DNA of 64,000 bases from Saccharococcus thermophilus (GTDB lineage: Bacteria; Bacillota; Bacilli; Bacillales; Anoxybacillaceae): assembly GCF_011761475.1 (NCBI RefSeq), contig NZ_JAASRS010000001.1:682001-746000 (forward strand), read 5' to 3'. Under the pieces are notes generated by a model. It saw only the letters and a list, made by a program, of their open reading frames with translations. It was not told where the DNA came from and did not search any database. Positions 24,767 to 34,143 of this stretch are shown here, piece by piece. Within the stretch, counting starts at the first letter, position 1. Each line of letters opens with the position of its first letter. Position numbers and translations under genes: made by a program.

Positions 24767-25744
24767 ATGAGAAGGATGACAAGAATCGTATTTATGGGAA
24801 CCCCGGACTTTGCCGTTCCGATATTAAGACAACTGATGAAAGATGGATACGATGTCGTTGGCGTCGTCACCCAGCCCGACAAACCGAAAGGAAGAAAGCA
24901 GGAGCTGACGCCGCCGCCGGTGAAAGTGGAAGCAGAAAAACATGGAATTCCGGTATTGCAGCCGACAAAAATCCGTGAAAAAGAGCAATACGAACAAGTT
25001 CTGGCGCTAAAACCGGATTTAATTGTAACGGCGGCGTTCGGACAAATTTTGCCGAAAGCGTTGCTTGAGGCGCCGAAATATGGCTGCATTAATGTCCATG
25101 CCTCCTTGCTTCCGGAGTTGCGCGGCGGCGCGCCGATTCATTATGCGATTTTGCAGGGAAAAACAAAAACAGGCGTCACCATTATGTATATGGTAGAAAA
25201 ACTCGATGCCGGCGATATTTTAACCCAAGTAGAAGTGCCGATCACGGAAACCGATACGGTCGGCACCTTGCATGATAAATTAAGCATCGCCGGGGCAAAA
25301 CTGTTATCAGAGACCATTCCGCAGCTGCTTGCCGGGAAGCTGACTCCGGTCAAACAGGACGAGGAAAAAGCGACGTTTGCGTATAATATTAAACGCGAAC
25401 AAGAAAAAATTGATTGGACAAAATCGGGAGAAGAGATTTATAACCATATCCGCGGCTTAAACCCATGGCCGGTCGCTTATACGACGCAAGAGGGAAAGGT
25501 ATGGAAAATTTGGTGGGGGGAAAAAATTCCTGCACCGAAAAAAGCGGAACCAGGGACGATCGTCGATATTGTCGATGACGGAATCGTTGTGGCGACCGGC
25601 AATGAAACAGCAATCAAAATTATGGAGCTGCAGCCGGCCGGCAAAAAGCGGATGGAAGCGGCGCAGTTTTTGCGCGGCGCCGGCGCTCATCTTACTATCG
25701 GAATGAAGCTAGGAGAGGAACATGAAAACGAAAAACGTGCGTGA
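24767..25744 (+). CDS. fmt: Methionyl-tRNA formyltransferase
   Basis: Fmt formylates initiator Met-tRNA using 10-formyl-tetrahydrofolate. The 325-residue product has the N-terminal formyltransferase domain ([28 protein letters not shown]) and a C-terminal tRNA-binding OB domain (about 210-320). ATG 24767 abuts the def stop; a second ATG at 24776 would remove three residues and is equally credible. The end overlaps rsmB by 23 bases. Confidence 0.96.
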   Translation: MRRMTRIVFMGTPDFAVPILRQLMKDGYDVVGVVTQPDKPKGRKQELTPPPVKVEAEKHGIPVLQPTKIREKEQYEQVLALKPDLIVTAAFGQILPKALLEAPKYGCINVHASLLPELRGGAPIHYAILQGKTKTGVTIMYMVEKLDAGDILTQVEVPITETDTVGTLHDKLSIAGAKLLSETIPQLLAGKLTPVKQDEEKATFAYNIKREQEKIDWTKSGEEIYNHIRGLNPWPVAYTTQEGKVWKIWWGEKIPAPKKAEPGTIVDIVDDGIVVATGNETAIKIMELQPAGKKRMEAAQFLRGAGAHLTIGMKLGEEHENEKRA

Positions 25745-27065
25745 AATTGCGTTAGAAACGCTGTTGGCGATTGAGGAAAAAGAAGCGTACAGCAACTTGC
25801 AACTAAATAAAGCCATTGAGGAAAATCATCTGTCTGCAAGAGATGTCGGGCTGCTGACGGAAATTGTATATGGGACAATGCAGCGGCGCGACACGCTCGA
25901 TTATTATTTAACCCCTTTTTTGGCAAAAGCGCGCAAGCTGGAGCGGTGGGTCCGCATCCTGCTTCGCTTGACCCTTTATCAAGTATTATATTTAGACCGC
26001 GTTCCCGACCGCGCCGCGATTTTTGAAGCGGTGGAAATCGCGAAAAAACGCGGGCATAAAGGAACGGCTTCGCTTGTGAACGGAGTGATGCGCTCGATCC
26101 AGCGTCAAGGTGTGCCGCCGCTTGAGAACATTAAAGATGAAGTCAAGCGGTTGGCTGTTGCGACAAGCCATCCGTACTGGCTTGTCAAGCGCTGGGTCGG
26201 GCAATACGGTTTTGCCGAAACAAAACGGATGTGTGAAACAAACTTGCTTCCGCCAAAGCAAACAGCAAGAGTGAATACGGCGCGAATCACGGTAGAGGAC
26301 GCGATGGAGCGGCTCCGCCAGGAAGGAATGGAAGTCGCGCGCGGTGAAGTCGCCGCGGAGGCGATTTGCGCCGGGAGAGGGAATCTCGCCCACACCGTGG
26401 CATTTCGCGAAGGATTGATCACGATTCAAGATGAAAGCTCGATGCTGGTGGCAAGAGCGCTAGGTCCGAAAGAAGAGGAACGCGTGCTTGACAGCTGCGC
26501 GGCACCGGGCGGAAAGTCCACCCATATCGCCGAATTAATGCGCAATACCGGGCAAGTCGTATCGGCAGACATTCACGACCATAAGGTCAAGTTGATCGAA
26601 GAGCAGGCAAAGCGCCTGCAGTTGACGAACATTTCCACCTATGTGCTTGACAGCCGGCGTTTAGGCGAGCGGTTTGAAAAAGAATCGTTTGATAAAATTT
26701 TAGTAGATGCGCCGTGTTCCGGATTTGGCGTCATTCGCCGCAAGCCGGATATTAAATACACCAAAACGGAAGAAGATATTCCTTCCCTCGCCCGGCTGCA
26801 ACAAGAAATCTTGCGGGCGGCGGCACCGCTCTTAAAAAGAGGCGGAACGCTTGTATACAGCACTTGCACGATTGACCCTGAAGAAAATGAAAGAGTGATC
26901 TCCCAGTTTTTAAACGACCATCCGGAATTTGCGCCAGATGAAACGATGCAGGAGCGGTTGCCGGAAAAAGTGCAGCCATACGTCCGCAACGGGCAGCTGC
27001 ATCTCCTTCCTCACTATTTTGGCTCGGACGGATTTTTTATCGCATCATTACGAAAGAAGGTGTAG
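25722..27065 (+). CDS. rsmB: 16S rRNA (cytosine-C5)-methyltransferase RsmB
   Basis: RsmB methylates C967 (E. coli numbering) of 16S rRNA. The 447-residue product has an N-terminal NusB-like RNA-binding domain (about 1-130) and a C-terminal methyltransferase with the SAM motif [12 protein letters not shown] and the two catalytic Cys motifs DAPCSGFGV and [23 protein letters not shown] lies ahead of ATG 25722, which is inside fmt. Confidence 0.95.
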   Translation: MKTKNVREIALETLLAIEEKEAYSNLQLNKAIEENHLSARDVGLLTEIVYGTMQRRDTLDYYLTPFLAKARKLERWVRILLRLTLYQVLYLDRVPDRAAIFEAVEIAKKRGHKGTASLVNGVMRSIQRQGVPPLENIKDEVKRLAVATSHPYWLVKRWVGQYGFAETKRMCETNLLPPKQTARVNTARITVEDAMERLRQEGMEVARGEVAAEAICAGRGNLAHTVAFREGLITIQDESSMLVARALGPKEEERVLDSCAAPGGKSTHIAELMRNTGQVVSADIHDHKVKLIEEQAKRLQLTNISTYVLDSRRLGERFEKESFDKILVDAPCSGFGVIRRKPDIKYTKTEEDIPSLARLQQEILRAAAPLLKRGGTLVYSTCTIDPEENERVISQFLNDHPEFAPDETMQERLPEKVQPYVRNGQLHLLPHYFGSDGFFIASLRKKV

Positions 27066-27070
27066 CTTCA

Positions 27071-28165
27071 TTGGAAACAACAAAGACGACCGCACGCAAA
27101 CAAAACGAAATCAAAGCGCATTTGCCATCGATTTATTCGCTGACGTTAGAGGAGCTGAAAAATTGGCTTGTTGAGCGCGGCGAAAAACCGTTTCGCGCGA
27201 CGCAAATATATGAATGGCTCTACCAAAAACGGGTAACCGATTTTTCGGAAATGACAAACTTGCCAAAAGCGCTGCGCGAACAATTAAGCGAACATTTTGC
27301 CATCACCACGTTAAAAACCATTGTCAAACAGACGTCGAAAGACGGCACGATCAAATTTTTGTTCGAACTGCATGACGGATTTTCGATTGAAACCGTGCTT
27401 ATGCGCCATCATTACGGAAATTCGATTTGCGTGACGACACAAGTCGGCTGCCGCATCGGCTGCACGTTTTGCGCTTCTACGCTCGGCGGATTGAAACGCC
27501 ATTTAGAAGCGGGGGAGATTGTCGCGCAAGTCGTCCAAGTGCAAAAAGCGCTCGATGAGTACGGCGAGCGAGTAAGCAGCATCGTCGTGATGGGGATCGG
27601 CGAGCCGTTTGACAACTACGATGAACTGATCAAGTTTTTGAAAATCGTTAACCATGCAAAGGGGTTAAATATTGGCGCTCGCCATATTACCGTGTCGACA
27701 AGCGGGATTATCCCGAAAATTTATCAATTTGCCGATGAAGGAATGCAAGTGAATTTTGCCATTTCATTGCATGCCCCGACGACGGAGCTGCGCACGAAGC
27801 TCATGCCGATCAATAAGGCGTATCCGCTGCCAAAGCTGATGGAGGCGGTTCGTTATTATATTGAAAAGACGGGGCGCCGCGTCACGTTTGAATACGGGCT
27901 GTTCGGCGGAGTCAACGATCAGATCGAGCATGCCGAGCAGCTTGCGGAGCTGATTAAAGGATTAAAATGCCATGTTAACTTAATTCCGGTCAATTACGTG
28001 CCGGAACGAAATTATGTGCGCACACCGCGCGATCAAATTTTTGCCTTTGAACGGGCGCTAAAAAAACATGGAATTAATGTGACCATTCGCCGCGAACAAG
28101 GACATGATATCGACGCAGCATGTGGGCAGCTTCGCGCGAAGGAGCGAAAAGAAGAGACGAGGTGA
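27071..28165 (+). CDS. rlmN: 23S rRNA adenine-2503 / tRNA adenine-37 C2-methyltransferase
   Basis: RlmN is a radical-SAM enzyme that methylates A2503 of 23S rRNA. The 364-residue product has the cluster motif C127-RIG-C131-TF-C134, and a conserved C-terminal Cys in DIDAACGQL that forms the covalent intermediate. The start is TTG 27071, eight bases after AAGGTG; the first 20 residues are variable. It ends just before prpC, whose ribosome binding site overlaps its stop. Confidence 0.95.
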   Translation: METTKTTARKQNEIKAHLPSIYSLTLEELKNWLVERGEKPFRATQIYEWLYQKRVTDFSEMTNLPKALREQLSEHFAITTLKTIVKQTSKDGTIKFLFELHDGFSIETVLMRHHYGNSICVTTQVGCRIGCTFCASTLGGLKRHLEAGEIVAQVVQVQKALDEYGERVSSIVVMGIGEPFDNYDELIKFLKIVNHAKGLNIGARHITVSTSGIIPKIYQFADEGMQVNFAISLHAPTTELRTKLMPINKAYPLPKLMEAVRYYIEKTGRRVTFEYGLFGGVNDQIEHAEQLAELIKGLKCHVNLIPVNYVPERNYVRTPRDQIFAFERALKKHGINVTIRREQGHDIDAACGQLRAKERKEETR

Positions 28166-28169
28166 AAGA

Positions 28170-28919
28170 ATGAGAGCCGTTTTTCAAACCGATATCGGTA
28201 AAATTCGTGCTCACAATGAAGATAGCGGCGGTGTTTTTCAAAATAAAGATGGTCATTATTTAGCGGTTGTCGCCGATGGAATGGGGGGACATCGCGCCGG
28301 AGACGTGGCGAGTGAAATGACGATTTCGTATTTAAAGCAACAATGGGAACAGTCCGAACATATTTCATCGCCCGCGGCCGCCGAACAATGGCTGAAAGAT
28401 CATGTGTCGGAGGTCAATCGCATTTTGTTTGAACATTCCTTGCAGAATGAAGAATGCCAAGGGATGGGAACGACGATTGTCAGCGCGATCTGCACCGATC
28501 AATTTGTTACCGTCGGCCATATTGGCGACAGCCGCTGCTATCTTTTCAACAAGAACAGATTTCAACAACTGACAGAAGACCATTCGCTTGTCAATGAATT
28601 AGTAAAAACCGGGCAAATTTCCAAGGAAGATGCGGAGCACCATCCGCGGAAAAATGTGCTGTTGCGCGCGCTTGGAACGGAAAGGGACGTGAAGCTGGAT
28701 ATCAAAACGATCAGCATCGATGAGCATGATATGCTGCTGTTATGTTCGGACGGTCTATCGAACAAAGTATCGGAAGAAACGATGGTACATATTTTGACCG
28801 CGGACGATCCGCTTGAACATAAGGCACAGGCGCTAATTGATTTAGCTAATGAACGGGGAGGAGAAGATAATATTACGTTGGCGATTATCGATTTTTCATT
28901 GGAACGTGAAAGTAGGTGA
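28170..28919 (+). CDS. prpC: PP2C-type protein serine/threonine phosphatase
   Basis: PrpC dephosphorylates targets of the kinase encoded by the next gene. The 249-residue product has the metal-binding PPM motifs VVADGMGGH, GHIGDSR, LLLCSDGL and GGEDNIT. I chose ATG 28170, five bases after GAGGTG; upstream in-frame sequence lies inside rlmN. Spacing to prkC is five bases, so kinase and phosphatase are made together. Confidence 0.96.
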   Translation: MRAVFQTDIGKIRAHNEDSGGVFQNKDGHYLAVVADGMGGHRAGDVASEMTISYLKQQWEQSEHISSPAAAEQWLKDHVSEVNRILFEHSLQNEECQGMGTTIVSAICTDQFVTVGHIGDSRCYLFNKNRFQQLTEDHSLVNELVKTGQISKEDAEHHPRKNVLLRALGTERDVKLDIKTISIDEHDMLLLCSDGLSNKVSEETMVHILTADDPLEHKAQALIDLANERGGEDNITLAIIDFSLERESR

Positions 28920-28924
28920 TCCGC

Positions 28925-30886
28925 GTGCTCATCGGCAAACGATTAAACGACCGCTATAAAATGATAAGCTTAATCGGCGGCGGCGGCATGGCCAACGTCT
29001 ATTTGGCCAGAGATATGATATTGGAACGGGATGTCGCTGTAAAAGTATTGCGTTTTGATTTTGCCAACGATGAACAGTTTATTAAGCGGTTTCGCCGTGA
29101 AGCGCAAGCGGCAACGAGCTTGAATCATGAAAATATCGTTTCCATATATGATGTCGGCGAAGATGAGGGGATTTATTATATCGTCATGGAGTATGTGCGC
29201 GGTTGTACATTAAAACAATATATTCAGCAGCACGCCCCTTTGCCGATTTCAAAAGCGCTTCATATTATGGAACAATTGACTTCTGCGATTGCCCATGCAC
29301 ATGAAAATGGAGTCATTCATCGCGATATTAAGCCGCAAAACATTTTGATTGATGAAAACGGCGATGTGAAAGTAACCGATTTCGGTATTGCTGTTGCTTT
29401 TAGCTCCACCACCATTACGCAAACGAATTCCGTGCTTGGATCGGTTCATTACTTGTCCCCGGAACAAGCGCGCGGCGGAGTGGCAACGGAAAAATCGGAT
29501 ATTTATTCTCTTGGCATTGTCATGTTTGAGCTCGTCACCGGCCGGCTTCCGTTTTCCGGAGAGTCCGCCGTATCGATCGTGCTTAAACATTTGCAGGCGG
29601 AAACGCCTTCGCCGAAAGCTTGGAACCCTAGCATTCCGCAAAGCGTTGAGAATATTATTTTAAAAGCGACGGCGAAAGACCCGTTTTACCGCTACCGTTC
29701 GGCGCGGGAAATGAATGAGGATATTCGCACCGCTTTAGATCCAGAACGGATGAATGAAGAGAAATTTATCATTCCCACCGACGATGAGGAAGTAACGAAG
29801 GCGATCCCGATTATAAAAGATCATCCGGCAAGCGCCGGACTCGAAGAGGAAACGATGGTGTACGAAGAAAAAAAGGAAGAAGGCCCAAAAGCGGAAAAGC
29901 CGAAAGCAAAACGGAAGTGGATCGTCTGGCTTACGGCAGCCTTTTTATTTCTCGTGGCGGTTGGAGTGAGCGCGGTTACGTGGCTTCCAGGCTTGATTTT
30001 TCCGAAAGAAGTGACGATGCCGAATGTCGTCAATAAAGATTATGACAAGGCGGTTGAACAGCTGTCGTCGCTAGGGTTAGAGATTAAAGATACGATTGAC
30101 GTCGAAAATGATAAAATAGAAGAAGGAAAGGTCGTACGCACGAAACCGGAAGCGGGCATGACGGTGAAACAAGGTTCAGGCGTCATTATTTACAAAAGCG
30201 CCGGCAAAAAGAAAGTGGAGTTTGGCAACTTTATCGGCGAAGATATCAACACAGCCGAAGAGCAGTTGCGCAACGAAGGTTTTTCCAACATTAAGCGCAA
30301 TGAACGTTATAGCGATAAACCACTTGGTACGATTATCGATCAATTCCCGTATGCCGGGGATGAAGTGGTGCCTGATGAAACGGGAGTTATTTTTACCGTC
30401 AGTCTAGGTCCGGAAAAGATTACGTTAAAAGATTTGACAGGATATACGGAAAAGAGCGTGCGCGATTACGCGGACGAACAACAGCTGCGTGTGGAGATAA
30501 AATACGAATATTCCGACAAGGTGCCGGAAGGGCTCGTTATTTCGCAGACACCAGCAGCGAATGAAAAAGTCGACAAAGGGGATACGATTACGGTCGTAAT
30601 TTCCCGGGGCAAAGAGCCGATCCCGACAAAAACAGTCGTCAAAGATATCGTCATTCCGTATGAACCGGAAGAAAATGGGCAGGTTGTCGAAGCACAGTTG
30701 TATATTCAAGATGCCAATCATAATATGACAACTCCGTATAAAACGTATCGTTTAACGAAGCCGGTTACGGAAACGGTGGAATTTGAAATTCCGTATAAGG
30801 AGACGGCATATTACCGCGTCATTGTCAACAATGTCGTTAAAGACGAAGGAACGATTCCGTATCCAGACGATCGCGCAAAGGAGTGA
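28925..30886 (+). CDS. prkC: Membrane Ser/Thr protein kinase with extracellular PASTA repeats
   Basis: PrkC senses peptidoglycan fragments and controls spore germination, cell-wall metabolism and translation factors in B. subtilis. The 653-residue product has a kinase domain (1-270) with glycine loop IGGGGMANVY, catalytic Lys40, HRDIKPQN and the DFG segment, a single membrane span (about 331-355), then three PASTA repeats (starting near 360, 430 and 500) and a beta-rich tail. I chose the GTG at 28925 (giving MLIGKRL, as in B. subtilis) after TAGGTGAT; a GTG three codons upstream overlaps the prpC stop. Confidence 0.96.
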   Translation: MLIGKRLNDRYKMISLIGGGGMANVYLARDMILERDVAVKVLRFDFANDEQFIKRFRREAQAATSLNHENIVSIYDVGEDEGIYYIVMEYVRGCTLKQYIQQHAPLPISKALHIMEQLTSAIAHAHENGVIHRDIKPQNILIDENGDVKVTDFGIAVAFSSTTITQTNSVLGSVHYLSPEQARGGVATEKSDIYSLGIVMFELVTGRLPFSGESAVSIVLKHLQAETPSPKAWNPSIPQSVENIILKATAKDPFYRYRSAREMNEDIRTALDPERMNEEKFIIPTDDEEVTKAIPIIKDHPASAGLEEETMVYEEKKEEGPKAEKPKAKRKWIVWLTAAFLFLVAVGVSAVTWLPGLIFPKEVTMPNVVNKDYDKAVEQLSSLGLEIKDTIDVENDKIEEGKVVRTKPEAGMTVKQGSGVIIYKSAGKKKVEFGNFIGEDINTAEEQLRNEGFSNIKRNERYSDKPLGTIIDQFPYAGDEVVPDETGVIFTVSLGPEKITLKDLTGYTEKSVRDYADEQQLRVEIKYEYSDKVPEGLVISQTPAANEKVDKGDTITVVISRGKEPIPTKTVVKDIVIPYEPEENGQVVEAQLYIQDANHNMTTPYKTYRLTKPVTETVEFEIPYKETAYYRVIVNNVVKDEGTIPYPDDRAKE

Positions 30887-30890
30887 GGCT

Positions 30891-31778
30891 ATGGCAGAAG
30901 GAAAGATTATTAAAGCGCTAAGCGGATTTTATTACGTGTTGTCAGAAGGAAACGTGTTTCAATGCCGGGGCAGAGGAGTATTTCGCAAACAGAAAATCAC
31001 CCCTCTTGTCGGCGACCACGTCGTTTTTCAGGCGACAAGCGAGAACGAAGGATATATTTTGGAAATATACGAACGAAAAAACTCGCTCGTCCGTCCGCCG
31101 ATTGCCAATGTCGAGCAGGCGATTTTAGTGTTTTCCGCCGTGGAACCGGATTTTAGTCCTAAACTTCTCGATCGCTTTCTCGTCCTTGTCGAATCAAAGC
31201 AAATTGCCCCGATTATCGTCGTAAATAAAATGGATTTAGTGAATGAGGAAACAAAGCCAATGATCGAACAATATATCCGCGATTATCAGCGCATCGGCTA
31301 TGACGTTATCGTAACCTCTACCGTCACCAATGAAGGAGTAGAGAGGCTGCTTTCCTATTTGGACGGAAGAATTTCTGTGTTTGCCGGGCAATCTGGCGTC
31401 GGCAAATCGTCGCTCTTAAATGCGCTTCGTCCTGATTTGCAATTAAAAACAAACGATATTTCTGCGCATTTAGGGCGCGGCAAACATACGACCCGTCATG
31501 TTGAACTGTTGGAAATTGGCGGCGGTCTCGTCGCCGATACGCCAGGCTTTAGCGCGCTCGAGCTAGATGATATCGAAATCGAGGAGCTGCCGCATTATTT
31601 TCCAGAGTTCCGCGAGCTCAGTGATGCATGTAAGTTCCGCGGCTGTTTGCATGTCGCCGAGCCGAAATGCGCCGTAAGAGAGGCAGTGGAATCAGGGCAA
31701 ATCCCTTCTTACCGGTACGAGAACTACTTGAGTTTTGTCGAAGAAATGAAAGAACGAAAGCCGAGGTATGAACGATGA
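30891..31778 (+). CDS. rsgA: Ribosome small-subunit-dependent GTPase A
   Basis: RsgA (CpgA/YloQ) checks late assembly of the 30S subunit. The 295-residue product has an OB domain, the circularly permuted GTPase motifs with NKMDL before GQSGVGKS (166-173) and DTPGFS, and a C-terminal zinc site (CKFRGC and EPKC with intervening His). ATG 30891 follows AAAGGAGTGAGG. It overlaps rpe by four bases. Confidence 0.96.
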   Translation: MAEGKIIKALSGFYYVLSEGNVFQCRGRGVFRKQKITPLVGDHVVFQATSENEGYILEIYERKNSLVRPPIANVEQAILVFSAVEPDFSPKLLDRFLVLVESKQIAPIIVVNKMDLVNEETKPMIEQYIRDYQRIGYDVIVTSTVTNEGVERLLSYLDGRISVFAGQSGVGKSSLLNALRPDLQLKTNDISAHLGRGKHTTRHVELLEIGGGLVADTPGFSALELDDIEIEELPHYFPEFRELSDACKFRGCLHVAEPKCAVREAVESGQIPSYRYENYLSFVEEMKERKPRYER

Positions 31779-32437
31779 TCAAAATTGCACCATCCATTTT
31801 ATCCGCGAATTTTGCTTTTTTAGGGGAGGAAATCCGCGATGTCGAACAGGGCGGAGCGGATTATATTCATGTCGATGTGATGGACGGACATTTTGTTCCG
31901 AATATCACGATCGGTCCACTCATTGTCGAGGCCATTCGCCCGGTCACGAACTTGCCGCTTGACGTTCATTTAATGATCGAGCAGCCTGATCGGTATATCC
32001 CCGCTTTTGCCAAAGCGGGCGCTGACTTTTTATCGGTTCATGTGGAAGCGTGCCCGCATTTGCATCGCACGATCCATCTTATTAAAGAGAATGGGGTCAA
32101 AGCGGGAGTGGTGTTAAATCCACACACGCCGGTGGAAATGATTCAACATATCATCGAAGATGTCGATGTAGTGTTATTGATGACTGTCAATCCTGGATTC
32201 GGCGGGCAGAAGTTTATTCCGTCCGTATTGCCGAAAATTCGCCAAGTGGCGCAATTCGTAAAAGAACGGAATTTATCGGTGGAAATTGAAGTAGACGGCG
32301 GCATTAACGCGGAAACGGCTCGTCTGTGCGTAGAGGCGGGAGCGAATGTCCTTGTGGCCGGCTCGGCCATCTATAACAAACGCGACCGCGCCGCGGCAAT
32401 TCGCGCACTTCGCGGACCATATAAAGCGGAAGGGTAA
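31775..32437 (+). CDS. rpe: Ribulose-phosphate 3-epimerase
   Basis: Rpe interconverts ribulose 5-phosphate and xylulose 5-phosphate in the pentose phosphate pathway. The 220-residue TIM barrel has [22 protein letters not shown] and [11 protein letters not shown], with DGGI for the phosphate. The ATG overlaps the rsgA stop (ATGA). Confidence 0.96.
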   Translation: MIKIAPSILSANFAFLGEEIRDVEQGGADYIHVDVMDGHFVPNITIGPLIVEAIRPVTNLPLDVHLMIEQPDRYIPAFAKAGADFLSVHVEACPHLHRTIHLIKENGVKAGVVLNPHTPVEMIQHIIEDVDVVLLMTVNPGFGGQKFIPSVLPKIRQVAQFVKERNLSVEIEVDGGINAETARLCVEAGANVLVAGSAIYNKRDRAAAIRALRGPYKAEG

Positions 32438-32484
32438 ACGCCTTCTGCTTTTCTTTCCGTTGAAGAAGGGGGAGGAGGAGACAT

Positions 32485-33132
32485 ATGTGGATTCACATTG
32501 TCGGCGGCGGACCAAGCGAGCAGCTTCCTTCTTTGCACCAATATGACGGCCAACAGGTGCGGTGGCTGGGGGTGGACCGCGGGACAAAGACGCTGCTTGA
32601 GGCAGGCATTCGACCCGTCAAAGCGTTTGGCGACTTTGATTCGTTGACAGAGGAAGAAATGGTGTCACTGCAAAAAACGCTGAATGATCTTGACATATGG
32701 CCGGCGGAAAAAGATAAAACCGATATGGAAATCGCCCTTGATTGGGCGGTCGAGCAAGGAGCGGATAAAATCCGGATTTTCGGAGCGACCGGCGGCAGGC
32801 TGGATCATTTGTTTGGCAATGTGCAATTGCTGATCAAATATGCCAATCGAGACATTGAAATGATTGACCGGCAAAATGTGATGACCGTCCATCTCCCTGG
32901 CACGTACACTATTTCTTACGATGAGCGGTATCGCTATGTTTCTTACATTCCGGTTTCCCGCGATATTAAAGGACTGACGCTAAAAGGATTTAAATATCCG
33001 CTAACAAATTGTCATATTTTTCGCGGTTCGACACTATGTATTAGTAATGAACTTATCCAATCTTCCGGTACTTTTTCCTTTTCCGAAGGCATATTAATGA
33101 TGATAAGAAGCAGTGATTTTCATCGTTGCTGA
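32485..33132 (+). CDS. thiN: Thiamine pyrophosphokinase
   Basis: ThiN converts thiamine to thiamine diphosphate. The 215-residue product has the family pattern VDRGTKTLLEAGI, GDFDSLTEEE, AEKDKTDMEIALDWA and FGATGGRLDHLFGN. GAAGGGGGAGGAGG lies ahead of ATG 32485. It closes the long coaBC-to-thiN gene series. No clear terminator is seen before spoVM. Confidence 0.95.
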   Translation: MWIHIVGGGPSEQLPSLHQYDGQQVRWLGVDRGTKTLLEAGIRPVKAFGDFDSLTEEEMVSLQKTLNDLDIWPAEKDKTDMEIALDWAVEQGADKIRIFGATGGRLDHLFGNVQLLIKYANRDIEMIDRQNVMTVHLPGTYTISYDERYRYVSYIPVSRDIKGLTLKGFKYPLTNCHIFRGSTLCISNELIQSSGTFSFSEGILMMIRSSDFHRC

Positions 33133-33215
33133 TAGGTACGATTTGTAGCCTGAAGAATATACTTAATAAAGAGTGAGGGAAAGTTCGTTACGACGGCTGT
33201 GAGGAGGGAATCGGA

Positions 33216-33296
33216 ATGAAATTTTATACCATTAAACTGCCAAAATTCCTTGGCGGAATTGTACGTGCCATGTTAAACGCCTTTAAAAAAGGATAA
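33216..33296 (+). CDS. spoVM: Stage V sporulation protein M (26 residues)
   Basis: SpoVM is an amphipathic helix that recognises the convex forespore membrane and anchors SpoIVA to start the spore coat. The whole 26-residue peptide reads MKFYTIKLPKFLGGIVRAML and then NAFKKG; the first 20 residues are those of B. subtilis SpoVM and the last six differ conservatively. GAGGAGGGA lies five bases before the ATG. It is flanked by thiN and, convergently, rpmB, as in B. subtilis. A sigma-E promoter is expected but I could not place one with confidence. Confidence 0.96.
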   Translation: MKFYTIKLPKFLGGIVRAMLNAFKKG

Positions 33297-33297
33297 G

Positions 33298-33327
33298 AAA
33301 AAAGCACCATTCTTTGGTGCTTTTTTG
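33298..33327. terminator. Bidirectional terminator between spoVM and rpmB
   Basis: AAAAAAGCACC pairs with GGTGCTTTTTT around a seven-base loop. Having A-rich and T-rich sides, it can stop both the plus-strand spoVM and minus-strand rpmB transcripts. Confidence 0.88.
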
Positions 33328-33338
33328 TTTTAAATTTA

Positions 33339-33524
33339 TTACACGCGTTGTACTTTTCCCGATTTTAATGCGCGGGCAGAAACCCAAACACGTTTTGGTT
33401 TTCCGTCAACTAAAATACGAACTTTTTGCAAGTTGGCTTTCCATGTGCGTTTATTTGCATTCATCGCATGAGAACGCGAATTGCCGAAAGATTTTTTCTT
33501 TCCCGTTACAAAGCATTTTGCCAT
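33339..33524 (-). CDS. rpmB: 50S ribosomal protein L28
   Basis: The 61-residue protein starts [20 protein letters not shown] and ends [11 protein letters not shown], typical L28 of the Bacillus type without the four-Cys zinc site. I use the ATG at 33524, preceded on the minus strand by AAGGAGGGAAAAAGG; the frame is open 22 codons further but those are not conserved. A TATAAT box on the minus strand (33576-33581) may be its -10 element, with no convincing -35. Confidence 0.96.
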   Translation of the reverse strand: MAKCFVTGKKKSFGNSRSHAMNANKRTWKANLQKVRILVDGKPKRVWVSARALKSGKVQRV

Positions 33525-33641
33525 CCTTTTTCCCTCCTTACTCGTCTTGCTTTCCATTGTGCGTCTAAAAACACTATTATAATTTATCATACAAACAATG
33601 AGATTGCAATAGATGTCGTTTTCTCTTTCAAGAAAATATCC

Positions 33642-33671
33642 TTGACATATATTTTTAATTTCGGCTAAATA
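33642..33671 (+). promoter_or_regulatory. Probable promoter of yloU-yloV
   Basis: TTGACA (33642-33647), 18 bases, TAAATA (33666-33671). The -35 is perfect, the -10 weak. Confidence 0.5.
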
Positions 33672-33763
33672 ATACTAGTGGGTGATGGGGGAACTTTTAA
33701 AAAGGATAGCGTTATAGTACAATGTTTGTAGCTATGCGAACTATGGCAAAGGGGGAAACGAGC

Positions 33764-34126
33764 ATGTCCATTGAATTGCAAACGAAATACGGGCGAATCG
33801 AAATCTCTAATGACGTCATTGCGATGATTGCCGGCGGCGCCGCGGTCGATTGCTACGGCATTGTTGGAATGGCATCGAAAAACCAAATTAGAGATGGGAT
33901 TTCGGAAATTTTGCGGAGAGAAAACTTTTCTAAAGGTGTGATCGTCCGCGAGGAAAACGGCGAAGTACATATCGACATGTACATTATTGTCAGCTATGGC
34001 ACGAAAATTTCTGAGGTAGCCCATAATGTACAAACAAAAGTAAAATATACGCTTGATCAAACGTTGGGCCTTTCTGTCCAATCGATCAATATTTACGTTC
34101 AAGGGGTTCGGGTGACGAATCCGTAG
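33764..34126 (+). CDS. Asp23/Gls24-family envelope stress protein (YloU)
   Basis: The 120-residue product starts MSIELQTKYGRIEISNDVIA and has the Asp23 fold pattern (AVDCYGIVGMAS, VHIDMYIIVSYG, VQSINIYVQGVRV). Family members are abundant membrane-associated proteins tied to cell-envelope homeostasis; the exact role is unknown. I chose ATG 33764, eight bases after AAAGGGGG. It is paired with the fatty acid kinase gene downstream, an arrangement widely conserved in Firmicutes. Confidence 0.9.
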   Translation: MSIELQTKYGRIEISNDVIAMIAGGAAVDCYGIVGMASKNQIRDGISEILRRENFSKGVIVREENGEVHIDMYIIVSYGTKISEVAHNVQTKVKYTLDQTLGLSVQSINIYVQGVRVTNP

Positions 34127-34143
34127 TAAGGAGGAATTAGTAG

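Noticed and set aside
33133-33215. Sigma-E promoter for spoVM
   Set aside because: Such a promoter is expected, but the -35/-10 candidates around 33153-33190 do not fit well enough to report.
33576-33609. Full promoter for rpmB on the minus strand
   Set aside because: TATAAT is present, but the nearest TTGCAA is 22 bases away, too far for sigma-A.
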